Assembly (NCBI GenBank): GCA_013433145.1
Contig: CM024174.1
Span: 4,364,336 to 4,428,335 of the forward strand
DNA: 64,000 nucleotides
Reading direction: 5' to 3'
Source: Ascaris suum
Lineage: Eukaryota; Nematoda; Chromadorea; Rhabditida; Ascarididae
Every line of letters begins with the position of its first letter. The stretch's first letter is position 1. The position numbers and the translations under genes were made by a program. This document shows positions 1 to 12,445 of this stretch, piece by piece. The notes under the pieces were generated by a model. That model searched no databases, was not told where the DNA came from, and saw nothing but the letters and a program-made list of their open reading frames with translations.

Positions 1-1700
1 TTGCAAATAAGGAAATAAGAAAGTGGATATTCTTTTGTAGAATTATAATGAATAGAATTATGCAAATTTTCCATTATAATGTAAATTTATAATAATATTT
101 ATAGGTGGCGTATTTGTAGAGTTCTTAAGAGGGAGAAAAAATTGATTAACTCTCAGCGAAAAAGTGTCGCTCGTTATCTAACAAAATTTTGATAGATTCA
201 TAATTAAACGTTGAAGAAGTATTGAGAGAACAGAGATAAATTGTACAAATTCTGCTTTTATTACGACATTCGCTCACTTTTTTGTATATTATTCTTCTTC
301 AAGGGCTATTTTATCATATTTGGTATGAATCACTTAAGATCGAATCAATAAGTTTATGAATAGAAAAAGCGTTGAAATTCTGGCCGATCTAAGACAAAAA
401 AAATGCTTGGAAATAAAGCGTTTGGAGTGATGCTCTGTTATTCTAATTTTTGAGTGCAGCATTCTGCTCCTCTAGCGCATCTGAAGTATCGACGGTATGA
501 CCTACGACCTGGACGGCACTCAGAGGGGAGAACGAACGGAGGACGGCATGGAGCGATTTCTAATGCCCTTATTAATTTACTCCTTTATTTGAAATACTTT
601 TCACGACCTCTAAAGTTGGATAATAAAGAAAGGTTAATGAGGCTGCATCTATCTTCCAGCTGATATCAACTAAAATATTACCTGTTTTGCTGGCAATAGG
701 AGCTAGTGCCGGTAGATTCACTTCTGTTCCCTTAAATAAACACCTTTCAAAGCGTACTTTAGAGAAATGCAACTACGCGTTCTTAACGAAAAATGGAGCA
801 TAACGTAACTGTATCGATAGCAGCTCTCGCTTGCTGGCCCGATAGAACTAGGTGGAGAGGAAACTGGAAGGAGGGAGGGGGAGGGGAGTTGGCTTGAGGG
901 TGGAGGAAAGTGGCTCCTCATTACTTTTGTTTTTTTTTTTCAATTTTGTCCCCTTTTCTTCAAAACATAACTGTAAAAATTAGAGGGAAATCAGTTAAAG
1001 GCTCATATCAAAGTTTGCAACAAGGAAATATTCGAAATGCTGTGCAGCTTGCAATTAAAGCATTTCACGAGAAATGTTACGAACATCGGGGTGCCGTTGT
1101 GTGAAAATAGTACGAAGCAGCTGTGTGCTCGTTACCATTATTTCGCTCCGATAGGCCGGCAGTTCGGTTGACGATTCGTCTCTCTCGTGCCGATTCACAA
1201 ACAAGTTTCACTTACAGATCATTTAATGTCTTTCAGAGCTTCAAAAAAAAACAGAGGTAATCACATCTAATTAAATTTTTTTATTCGTAAGAGGGGAATC
1301 GAATGTAATTGATTGCAGTCGATTTCCCATATTCGTGCACTTTTCACACTTTATGAGATAAGTTTCTTTTACTGTATTAGAAATGTAACCAGTAGTTACC
1401 TGTCTAATAAAGTTATCATTTGTATTACCACCAGTTACCATTACAGCACCACTTACTTTATAGAGTTCTAACTCCATTGTGGTTTTGTTGCTGTAGCTAG
1501 AGACGGCCTGCGTTTGTGTAGTGGATGTTGGTCGACGATAAACAGTCAGTCAATGTCTCTAAGCTGAATTATTCTCTCAAACATACTATTGCCAAGGCTT
1601 CAGGTATTCCTGTGAAGGTTTAACGTAATGAATGATGAGTATAAGCTTTAAATTTGACGCCTGGCCAGAAAGGCTCATCAGTTCAGTTCAAAAATATTCA
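1..1700. other. Gene-poor AT-rich stretch
   Basis: I see no convincing gene here. Only short open frames occur. One item of slight interest is on the - strand near 1457-1477: a CTACAG acceptor, 13 bases, then ATG and seven codons ending at a strong GTAAGT donor. That could be a first coding exon of a gene running off the left edge, but seven codons cannot be tested by eye. Confidence 0.4.
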
Positions 1701-1722
1701 TTCCCAACATTTACGCACATTA

Positions 1723-1790
1723 TCCACAAGTGGGTACAAACCCGGACCTTCCGCGTTCCGAGCAGACGCTTTACCACTGAGCTTCAATGC
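1723..1790 (-). repeat. tRNA-like sequence, probable SINE head
   Basis: On the - strand this reads as a tRNA-like unit. It has an A-box-like GCTCAGTGGTAAAGC and a B-box-like GGTCCGGGTTTGTACCC. Between them is a 5-bp anticodon-like stem (TCTGC with GCGGA). The loop would give a GGA anticodon, but position 33 is C instead of the invariant T, and there is no long variable arm as a serine tRNA would need. I therefore read it as a tRNA-derived repeat or pseudogene. It shares the string GCGGAAGGTC with the similar unit at 51430-51497. Confidence 0.4.
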
Positions 1791-2412
1791 TTACATTAAT
1801 ATTAGCAGAACCGCCACATTCGTAAGAAAAGCTATATAAAAAATTGATAGTCTATCGATATGCAATGGAACACATCGATTTCATTTTATTATCGCAAAAA
1901 GCTCGAAAAAGTTTCGAATCGAAGGACTAGATGTTCGGTTATCCGATCCTTTTATTTTCACTTCTATTATTTTCTAATTTCCATTCTTCAGTATTCCGCT
2001 TCGAACGTACAAATTTGTCTTTAATAAATTTATTACTCAACCGTATATACATTTTGCCGTAATATTTGCTGACGTGTGAATTGTCGGCGAAACATCATTC
2101 AGACGAAGGAGTGGATGCTTTACTTACCGGATTTTATTGACAACCGGTTAGTAATTCGTTTCCTTAGAAAAACCGGAATGTTTACTCAACGCAAAATATT
2201 CGTTGTTTATATCTAGCTGATAGTTAACGCAAAAAAAAGGTATCTAACCGTATATGCCCTAAGCACATTTGTCGTTTCACGTGTTCGTCTCTAGCCGAAT
2301 GGCCGCAATATTCATGTATTATGCGACTAGCTTAAGGTGCAATCATTTTAAACGATCCTGCTTAACTAATATATAAATAAACAATAAACGGAAATAAATA
2401 AAGGTATTTTAC

Positions 2413-2724
2413 AGATGGTATGTCTATACCAACAATAGAAAAATTGTTTTCATGCTCTTTCTCTTCGTAATACCTTTCGGTTAACTCAAAATTAATTTCA
2501 AATGAATTGTTCGCTGTACGACTGCTAATTGTTTTCTTTCTTCTTTCAGCACTCAAAAACGCTTTTTTGCTCTCTAATATTGGCGGTACCTCACATGATG
2601 GAAGTAGCTTGCAGTTATATGCTCTGTTATTAGGGTAGCATGTATAAGGTGGTGTGTATAGGTGTTTGCGCATTTCAACTCGTTTGCCATTCATACGTTG
2701 CTTTAATAGGTTCGAATATGCCAT
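2413..2724 (-). CDS. Candidate exon, unknown protein
   Basis: A 104-codon open stretch on the - strand starts at ATG 2724 and ends at a possible GTAAAA donor after position 2413. The peptide is hydrophilic and charged, with four cysteines in its first half (around TCYPNNRAYNCKLLPSCEV), a KAFLSAERRKKT basic segment and an acidic ELTERYYEEKEHE segment. This looks more like coding sequence than the low-complexity chance frames around it. I do not recognise a family and no partner exon was found, so it could be an orphan frame. Confidence 0.3.
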
Positions 2725-3699
2725 TGCGATCAACGATTATACTGGTGAACATTTTTGACAGAATCTTGTATTGTCCAACTAGTTGATTTGAGTACAGGCT
2801 GATTTCGATATACTGGTTGGAAGTTTTTGGTAGTTCCATAATAGTGCTTGAAAAAGGGTTCCCACTATGAATTTCAGTTCATCCGCATAATTCCTGGATT
2901 AAATATTGTCCTAATCTCCTTAAGCATTTCAACAATTGATTATTTTGAGTACCAAAGTAAGTTTTTCCGCTTTCACTAAGTTGTAGTGGTAATAAATGGG
3001 GAAAAATGCAACATTTCTGTAAAGTATGCTTATGAATGTACTAACTGGAAGTTTAATATGAATAAAAACGATGAGGGAATTAAAACGACTCAAACGCGAT
3101 TTGAAAAATGAAGGGATGAGTGCATCAATGACTCCAGCAAGAAACAGACTCCAGGTTCGTAACTGGAATTGATGCCCGCGTCGACTACACGGAGATGGGG
3201 AGGGGAGGGGGGATGGTGAGACATTTTTGAGAGTGGAATGTCGAAAAAGCCACGCACAATTTTGTAACAAAGAAAGAAATGAAGTTTGAGCCCGCAGTAT
3301 TTCAGTAATTAAAGGTCGAATTTTTCCACCCGACAATAGAAGTTCATAGGTATAGACCACAATAACCTTTACAAAAAACAACGTAAATAAACGAAGCGTT
3401 CTCAGAAATCATTTGACAAACTGACATCAGAAAGCAAATGGCTGGATGGAACAGGAGTACAGTATTGCAAGATGATGAGAGTTTTAAGTGATGAAGGAAA
3501 TCTGGCAATGATCATTAGATCTCTTTGTACTAGCTAGTTTCCAATTTTTGATGATTTTTCATCGATAGTGAAATATGCAAACTTCTATAAAGGTGAGCGT
3601 GAGTTAGGACATCAAGGTCACCAATACCATCTCTAGAAGAAAGAAAATCTCATCGCAAAGTGTTGAAAGTTGATGCGAACCGCATGATAATTTTTGAGG

Positions 3700-4160
3700 A
3701 AAATATTCAGCCACCACAGCTTTGATGTTATGGCCGATGCATCGACATCCATTTGAAGAATTTCGAAGTCATAGGGAGGATCATGCCCTCAACGACAAAT
3801 TTTGACGCTTTCAGTAAATGGACTGCTATTACTCACTGCTAACTTGGAAGTTTCATCTGCACAAAAATACTCTAATCAACTTTAGTGGGAAATAAATACC
3901 GTCATGTTTTAATAGTTTAAAGATTTTCATGATAGACGTTATCAAAGAATTTTGCAAGATCAACAAACGTGATTCTAATGTGAGCTTCCATAAAAAAACA
4001 CAATTCCGCTTGAAACAAATAAAATGCGATCTCGCATATCAAATGGGCACGAAACCGAACAAAACGACCTAATATTTACATCTTCGACGATTATTTCGAA
4101 AACCTTATAAATAGATGTTAGACTAATCGGGCACTACTTTTTTTCAAGATGTTTGAGAAG
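3700..4160 (-). pseudogene. Degraded LINE reverse transcriptase fragment
   Basis: In broken frames on the - strand the translation carries reverse-transcriptase landmarks. Around 4140-4080 there is CPISLTSIYKVFEIIVED, matching the NYRPISL...KxFE region of non-LTR elements. Around 4010-3930 there is ITFVDLAKFFDNVYHENL, matching the FxDxxKAFDxVxH palm motif. Stops and frame changes separate the pieces, so it cannot encode an enzyme. No terminal repeats were seen. The element family (RTE-like or other) cannot be set by eye. Confidence 0.6.
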
Positions 4161-5102
4161 ATAAACGATTGGGGCGATGCAGAAAAATAATGCTATAAAT
4201 CCATGAAATTGCTTTTATCATAGATGGCATAGCTTAAGCGTTTATCATAGCGAGCGGAAGCATTTTTTTTGAACTCATTAAAAACCTTGAGAACTAAGGC
4301 AGTACCAACATTAATAAAATTTTTGGCAAAACGTGTCTCATAGGTAAAGAATTTCTTTACTTCGACGAAGAGGACTGTTGAGACAACGCTTCAAAAACCG
4401 CTATTAATGACGAGAATTTTTATTGCTTTAAATGCCAGGTGGTAACGCTTAGCTCCCTTTTAATGTTCAGCAATCTTCACGTACATTTTTGTGAACCTGC
4501 GTGACACTCACATTTGCTGCTTGATATTATGAAGAAAGAAGTTTATCAAACTGTTCGTTTTTGCATCCCTTCCCCTCCCCTCCCCTTCTCTTTCTCCTCC
4601 ATCCCACCTCCGATCGTTTTCTTCGATATGTGTACTGTTCTGTGGCATTATTATATGCTAGCAATTAATACTAATGATATTTTTGAATTGCTTTTCGAGT
4701 TCCATTTGATGTCTTGAGAAGTGCGGCCATTTCAACAAGTGTTTTTTTCAAGTACTAGAAAAGCGCTCTTTTTAGTATTTAAAAGCATTTCGACAATTCT
4801 TGTCCGTTCACCATTTGCAGTAATTGTTACCGCGGTCTGTGCGGACCATCGGCACAATTCTGTCTGTTTCCTTGATTCTTCCTCTGATCGGTCAATTTAA
4901 GTCGAATTTTATATAAGTAATCATGGCAATATTAACTTTAGGATGTTGATTATAACTGACAAAAACAGCTATTGTCACTCGATTTACGTCACAATTTTGC
5001 AGTAGCAAAATCATGTTGCAATTTTTGTGCGCATTATTCCGCTTGCAGAAAGAAGTTTATCTATACTATTATATACTGAACCTTTAACGCACCTTAGTAC
5101 GC

Positions 5103-5594
5103 CTATCCCTTTTGCATAAATAATATACATCCGAGTTTGTGCATATTGTCATGTTCATCAATGAATGTCTTCGATTTGAATTCTATTATTGAGGATAGTT
5201 TTTGAAACATTTTCTTAGCACAAAGATAATAATATATGTCTCTTAATATCGTTTCCATCTGCCCTGACCCAATGCCTTTCTGATCCAGGTGGTTCCTGTT
5301 GTCTTCAGGGTCGGCCTCTACTTCTTGCGGGTCGGTGGCGTGAAGGTTAGAGCTTAGGCTCGTCTCGTGCCCGTCGGATACTGACGAGCCGATCCGCCAT
5401 TGTTCCTCGTATGACTGTTGGGGCTTATTCCGCCGCCCTGGTCCCGATGAGAGTGCTGGGCGTGGTGGCTCGGTTGGGCGGAGCCAACAAGTCCGGTCGG
5501 AGCTTACTTCCAACGGACCGCGCGGTAGACAATGGAAAACGATGAATGTGATTACATGATTCCATTTAAATTTATCAAATATTCTATAGAACAT
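5103..5594 (-). other. GC-rich island with 163-codon open frame
   Basis: Positions about 5270-5525 are clearly more GC-rich than the flanks. The - strand is open for 163 codons through them. The peptide is polar and rich in Ser, Pro, Glu and Arg (for example QQSYEEQWRIGSSVSDGHE), with no family I can name. The island ends abruptly next to an (AT)n array. It may be a fragment of a dispersed repeat or retroelement rather than a host gene. Splice sites were not convincing. Confidence 0.35.
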
Positions 5595-5644
5595 TTCGTC
5601 ATGAACGTTAAAAATAGAGAACTTCGAAAACCCAATGATTTATG

Positions 5645-5796
<152 letters not shown>

Positions 5797-5799
5797 GTG

Positions 5800-7090
5800 G
5801 AGAAAAAAAGAAATCAACTCATTATTAGCCGATATCAATAAGCTCCTCTATAATGTTTTTGTGATTGCTATTAAATCCCACGTGATAATATTGTCTTTCG
5901 TTGAGTTCTTTTTTTATTAATCGATATTTTCAGGTCACATTCTGTTTATGAGCACATATTATTGATTGATTGATCTTTGATCGCTTAGCACAAAGCTCCT
6001 ATAGCGATTCGCAAAAGAAACGACGAGACTCGTGAAAAAGGGGTGATCTTTGATTCATCAAAAGCAAAGGAGACCGCCTGCATTGCCCTTCTATCAGCGA
6101 ATTGTCCCCATGTGCTGCATCAGACAAATTAACAGCGTTGAATGTGTTTACTGATAGCACTTTTTGCAGCACTCGTTTTACGGGCCGAATTTTTTTGCTT
6201 TGATTGAAAAACTTTTAAGAGCACTTAAATAGCCGACAAGCTGTGCGCAAAGTGCATGCTGCTTGCACTCAAGCTGCACTTTTGCTAATGGGATTGCACG
6301 ATCTAAGAATAGCTCACGCTAATTGCAAGATTGCATATTGCAATTGCAAACGATTTTATAGACGTTATAAAATATTTTAGCGAAACTTCTGTGAGTTTAT
6401 TTTTGCATAATTTCGATCGCTGCCATTTGTAAACTATCGATAAAGATTTCAATATAAATGCTATTTGAGATTAATGTCTTAGATAAAAAATATGTCTGAA
6501 AATAAATCGAATTCTCGCAGATTTTATTTCTTTCAATAAAAATCGACGTTTAATATAAATGGCGAATGACTGGCTATATGATAAATTTGGGAATAAACAT
6601 TACAGGTTTATTAATGCACAAAATTCTAAATTATAGAATGGAATCTTCTCTTCATCGCCTATACGCTCAATTGGAACTAATGAATCAAATAAAGAAATAT
6701 TATATTGCGAGTGAAAGGTAGTCTATTGTGGTAGTTCTATGAAGAGGTTTTAAGTAAATGTAAGGTAAGTTGTACTGATGATTTTGTTAAGCTGGAGTTA
6801 TGTAAAATATGTGACTTATGAAGGTGAGCTGTAAAGCGATGTCCTAATTAAGACGTCGAGTATTCCGTTTGTATGCAATTACAAAAGACGAGAAATCTTT
6901 TATTTAAATGTGAAAATAAGGGGAAGAGAGAGTGCGGATAGAGAGGGAAGGGAAGCTATCAAAGGCTTTAATAGTTCTTCTTCGACTCTTCCCATTGCTT
7001 TATTTTTACCTTTTTGGGTATATCAGTTAGACTGTATATAAAATTACAAATAAATTAATAAAACTTGGAATATGTGATCGCATCGAGAGG
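5800..7090. other. Non-coding AT-rich stretch
   Basis: I see no gene, repeat family or RNA. Only short frames full of stops occur on both strands. Confidence 0.4.
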
Positions 7091-7269
7091 TATTGAAGAT
7101 ATTTGATCGTACTGCTAACGAATACTTTCTGCTACGCGTTTCGCTTCCTTTTGTGCAAGAAAGCGAACGTATCGTTCTATGGAAATACCCAGTTATAACA
7201 GTCGGCTGGCGTAAAATATTGGTGCAAAGCAATATATGTGCGGATGGTTTGCACGATGCGTCAGCGTGT

Positions 7270-7410
7270 ATGTGCAGCAGATGGCACGCACGTGTTATGT
7301 ACGCGCACGCAAGCTCTTCAACCGTAGTTAGTGTTGTCACTGCGCGCGTCATATTCACCCACCAAATTGGGGTGGTGCTCTTTGCACTCGTGCAATATGA
7401 TCCCATTCAG
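7270..7410 (+). CDS. Candidate 5' exon of the 12-18 kb gene
   Basis: This GC-richer patch is open on both strands. On the + strand an ATG at 7270 opens 47 codons ending DPIQ before a good GTATGT donor at 7411. The exon ends in phase 0, which matches the phase-0 acceptor of the unknown gene at 12446. The peptide has a hydrophobic centre (VVSVVTARVIFTHQIGVVLF) that could be a membrane segment or signal anchor. The link to the downstream gene is inference from phase only. A 120-codon - strand frame covers the same bases, so the reading strand is uncertain. Confidence 0.22.
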
Positions 7411-7449
7411 GTATGTTATTTTTTGCACATTTTTTAAAATTAATGAGTG

Positions 7450-10400
7450 ATTTCAATGATATTGACATCAGATTTTACCACCTGAATTTAATTTTTGGAA
7501 TGCTTGTGCTGCTTATCATCACCCTCTATCTTCGTTCATCGTTGCTTTATTAATTAATGGAAGAGTCAGGTGATAACCTTTTTTTAAAGCAGTGTAGCCT
7601 GATATTGGAACTGTCTCTCCTCAAACTTTTCGATTGGCAATTTCCTAAACTCAGCAGTATTTTATGAAGTATAGGGCTATAAATGATACAAGTACCTTTT
7701 GTATTTTATAGGGCAAATTTCTGAACAATTCATTTAACTAGCATATTTAATATCGCTGATTAGCTGATCAATCGATTGCTGTTAGGATCACCATCAGTGT
7801 ATTTTAGTAATTTTTACAATAAAACTCATGTCTGATTTATTAATTGGAAATTTTTTTTCACTGTTGGTGCTTTTTTTTTGATTTTTTTTCCCGACATATG
7901 ATGTTTTGAATATATTACTTCCCGCCTGACAATAATCATTGCATTTTGCCGCTATCTACTTTAAATTTCTCAGCGTTGATTTATTACAACTTTGTAGGAT
8001 TTATTTATAACTAGCGAATAGTCGACATTCATCAATGCTCGAAGATAGCTGATCGATGGCGTTGACGGTACTACTAAGACTGAAGTTATTTATTTTTACC
8101 ATTCTTTTATCGTGACAGTGTTTTCACCTTTTTACTTACTAACTAAAATCAATCTGGAAATTAAGAGTGCAGAAAGCAAAGTTTTTTCATTGGTGTCTCT
8201 ACCTCAATAAAAGCGATTCTATTCAATAAATTTTCTCATCAATCATTCGTATGGATTTTTACTTCTAGGAATGATGATGTTCACCTCCCCTTCACCCTTC
8301 TGCTAACTATCTCAATGATATGACTAAGTGTCCATTAATCATCGATTAAGTGAGCATCAACTGCCGTGCACCTCTCTATGTCTAACGTTGCATAGCGTTG
8401 TCGTAGAGATGCAAAATGCGAATGCTGCAATAAAATGCGTTATATTCTTATGTAGTTGTAAACAAATATTGTGCACTAATGAAACCGTCAAAAGAACACG
8501 ATGTTATCGATTAGAAGTTCTTTGTTAGATGAATCAAACACAATTTTTGCTAAAATAGACACCCGTCCGCCTTCCAATTTATAAGCTTTTTTTTAAATGC
8601 AAATGAATTCTTTTTTTATTACTATGATGAACGAACAAAGAAATATGATTGTGATGAAAATAGATAAATCTTATGAGAGTTATGTTTGTTAATAGATGAA
8701 TCTTTATTAATTTCGATCATTTTCCTTTTTGTAGATTTTTTTTGCATGCTCTCAAATGCATTTGGTAGAGAAAATGATGACGAAAGAGTGATGCATGATC
8801 GGCTGTCGCGGTGTCTGTGATGATTGTGTTGATATCGTTGAATGTCTCTGTGGGGGCGAAGAGTCTCTCAGCTTTTTTTTCGAATATTTGAAACGAATAG
8901 CGGAAATATTTTGATTACTCAAATGTCAACTATTCGACTTAATCGAGGGGAAATGAGACAAATTGAGTAATTGCTTCGATATAAAATAATGAGAGTTTAA
9001 TTGATGAGCAGTTATGTATGAGATATCTTTAAATAATTATTTCCTCTTTAATAGATTTAAAATTTATTTATTCAGGTTAACGTCAATCTTTTCGATGGTC
9101 CATTGCACGAATAAATCTAAATAATGTAAAGAAATAGGAACTATGCCGAAAACTCGGACATGAAAGTACCACAGGCTAGAAAATCCGGCGACCGGAACAT
9201 GAAGTTAGAGTCGAGGTAGATGGCCGGATCGAAAAAATATCCCAAAATCGCAAAAGTTGAAACTCTCCGCTTCTTAAATATTTCATAGATCGTTCTCACT
9301 AAATCGTCTGTGGATATTCTGCTCATACCTCTTTGTTTTCTTTAATTACACCGTCCATACGAGAAGTACCACCCGTCACGTTCTACGCAGTTATCATGAG
9401 AATATTGTCGTATTTTTTAAAACCTTTTAATTTCCGATAAGATTCATTGAAGGTGTAATATACCTGGGTATTTCCCCTCAATCATTAGCAACATCGCGCA
9501 GAAATTTGATCACAAATATTGATTGATCGCGATCAGTTTCAAAGATCATAGTCAGCTAGCAGTATTTTTGAAAATATAAATAAATTCGAAATGTTTTTCA
9601 CCTTTTACTCTCAGAAATGGAAACATCTCATACTTGATGCACTCTCCATCATCGTTGATCCATCTGTTTCCTGCGATAGTTATCCAACTAATCACTCTGA
9701 AATGTTTATTAGTTAGCTAACCAATATGCAAATGAGAGGGATTATGCATATCTTGAAAGGATCGCTTGTAAGATTAAATCTTACTCTCATGTGAAGAAAT
9801 TATTTCTGAACACTCGGCAGTAATTTTTAAATTTTTCAACCGACGCGAATTTCGAAATTTTCCTTCCAATCTTTTTTTTTATCACTGATAAATGATAAAC
9901 GAAAAGGCTTGATAATTGGAATTCAAATCGTAAGAATTTCGCTCTCGAACGGCTCTTTCAGAAATTTGAAGGATTGCTCCTCTTTTGATGAATTCTTCCG
10001 AGATGTGTTTCCTGATTACATCCACACGCAATCAACAAATCGTTGAAATCGATTCTTTTTCCGCACTGAATATCCCCTTCACAAATCCATTCAATCAGCG
10101 AGAGTGTTTCACAATTCTTTCAATGATAAACACAACTCCTCACTTTTTCTCAAAGTCATTCTTCTGCGTCAATTCCACAAGAAGAGAACATGACAGCATC
10201 AGCCATGAAGTCTTTGAACAGACTACAGATATATCGATTGGATTTTACGGATTAAAAGTGAATTGAAATTAACGCAGAGATAGATCGATCGATTCATAGT
10301 CAGCAAAATACGATTTCACTATAGTTATGCACGCAACAAATCATCAAAAATTCTGTTTTATGAATGATTTTCAAGATCGAATTGGAATTGAAACAACTAG

Positions 10401-12440
10401 AGGAATTGATCTGACTTCAATCTTCGCTCATAAGTTCATATTCCCGCATATCCGTTGAACTAGTCTTATACATTGCCATTAAAAAATCACTATATGGGTC
10501 ATTTATGAAAGATTATCTCTTTTGTATTCAACCAATGTATTCTCAAAAATCCGATCAGCGATAGATACGCGAAAACTTTTTAGCACCTCCGATTATCTAT
10601 AAATCTATTCTAATTTGTTGATCTGACGCGAAAAACGGTGAAGAAACCCGTTCTATGTGGTGTACATCATATTCACCGAGTTTTATGGCCCTCCCTTCGG
10701 TGTTTTACGGTTTGCAACTACCAGATAGGCAAACAGATAGATATACGCGGGAACGTTATTGCTGTAATCCACCTTTGCAAAATGAGCTTGCATAAACGCA
10801 CTAAAATTGCTTTCGGTGGCTTAACGTTGAAGGATTTATGACGGCCATAATTCCTTATAAGCGGAAATTTAATATTCAAACGGTATGGAAAAGTTTCGCC
10901 CACACGGTTTTCTTTTTTTCTTTGAGTCTGAATGTCTGGGAGAGTGCCAAAAAATATTTCCTGGAAAATTTCCACGCTTTTTGCGAATTTCTTGGGAAAT
11001 AGGAATAAGGCGCTTCTCCTCGTACAACAATTCAATTATTTGTTAGGAATATATTTGACACAATAACCAACGAGAGTTCAAACTGCGCCTAATTCACCTT
11101 CAACGTGTTCGGTACCTGTATTTTTATTTACATAGGCCAATCTCCGTCTCGAGAACGGATCAAAATTCAGAGTACAGTCTCCACCAAACGTCTATCGATT
11201 TCACAATTCTGAAACGTTACGAGTCGGCGGTCGTATATTTTTGCACATCGTTGCTTAGAAACGTGCATATCGGTAATTGTTGATCGATAAATTGTTTGCC
11301 AAGTGCGTGCAATATGAATTTTTTGAGATGCGTCTAGGGCTAATTGCGTATGCTAAGCGGCAGCCGTTGTTGTATGATCTTGTCTTCGGCTGATTATTGC
11401 TGAGAGGTGGTATTTGATTTGCTTTACAATGCATCTGCTGGCTCGTGATGCACTCACCTTCTTTTTTTCTGCACTTCTCTCTAACCAATGATCGCCCACA
11501 CCCGCGTCCATATAAATTGGCCATATCACAATTATTTTGCACATGTTGCTTTCTCGAAAATCAAATAGAAGGTTTCGTTCTGCTATTTGCGTTGTGTGCA
11601 CTATTGCTATCGCTGAAATCATTTATTCAAAATGGTCGTACTCTATAACAGGTAATTGATTTCGCTAATCTATCATTGATTATTCGGGGTTTTTTGAATA
11701 CTCATCGAGGCATTTTATATATTGTGTCGTCATTGAGAATGCTGATGGAATTATTATGAAATTTTTCTTTGAATCGTGCTGTTTATTTTAGTTATTCAAT
11801 TTAATGTGGCTAGCCGTTGAAAATGATTGCAGCTATTAAAGACTTTTAGTTGAATGTTTAGGTAAACAGTAGTGAAAATGGTTGCTCACTATACGAGCGA
11901 TCGCTGATTGAGTTGCTCTTTTTCTAGTATGCAAAAATGATTGATGCTGCTACCTGATTGCTAGTTGAATATGCAAATTGTTGTCTACATAGAAGGTGTT
12001 ATAAGACAACCTGACCGTTGATTTGAGGCTATTGCATATATATTCGATTTTACATTATAGCTATGTCACTTAATTAACATGAAAACTTTTAGATCTTGTG
12101 TCTCATTTTCTTATAGCTTAGTTACACAAATATTCAACATATGAGGAGTGGATTCGGTGTCAGACTGCGTTTTTGTAACATCCTTTACATAGTTATTTTT
12201 AGCTATGCAGATTGTAAGACGTATTTCAGATATTTCTGATCAGTGGGATGCAAGTTTGCTGATGCACTTTCAGGGGATTCTCTCTCTCTCTTAGTTCGCC
12301 CGTTACAGTGTATCTCACCTCATATTATTCATTTTTCAACTTTATTTATAATGTAATATATTTAGTGTTTTCAAAAGCGCTGGATAACCAGTTACTGTAA
12401 ACATCAAAAAGTGCTGCACGAGCATCTTCATCGATTTCTG
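7450..12440. other. Gene-poor stretch, possibly a long intron
   Basis: This stretch is mostly AT-rich sequence without convincing exons. If the 7270-7410 exon joins the gene at 12446, it is one 5 kb intron. A small - strand frame (9141-9326) is listed separately. Frames at 9985-10266 and 11255-11648 have no splice or family support. Confidence 0.35.
9141..9326 (-). CDS. Small open frame, unknown, 61 codons
   Basis: An ATG-started 61-codon frame on the - strand ends at a stop. The N-terminus is amphipathic and charged (STDDLVRTIYEIFKKRR) and is followed by an aromatic-rich segment. Composition is more protein-like than its neighbours. I see no clear acceptor or family match. It could be a terminal exon, a small peptide gene or chance. 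Confidence 0.18.
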   Translation of the reverse strand: MSRISTDDLVRTIYEIFKKRRVSTFAILGYFFDPAIYLDSNFMFRSPDFLACGTFMSEFSA

Positions 12441-12445
12441 AATAG

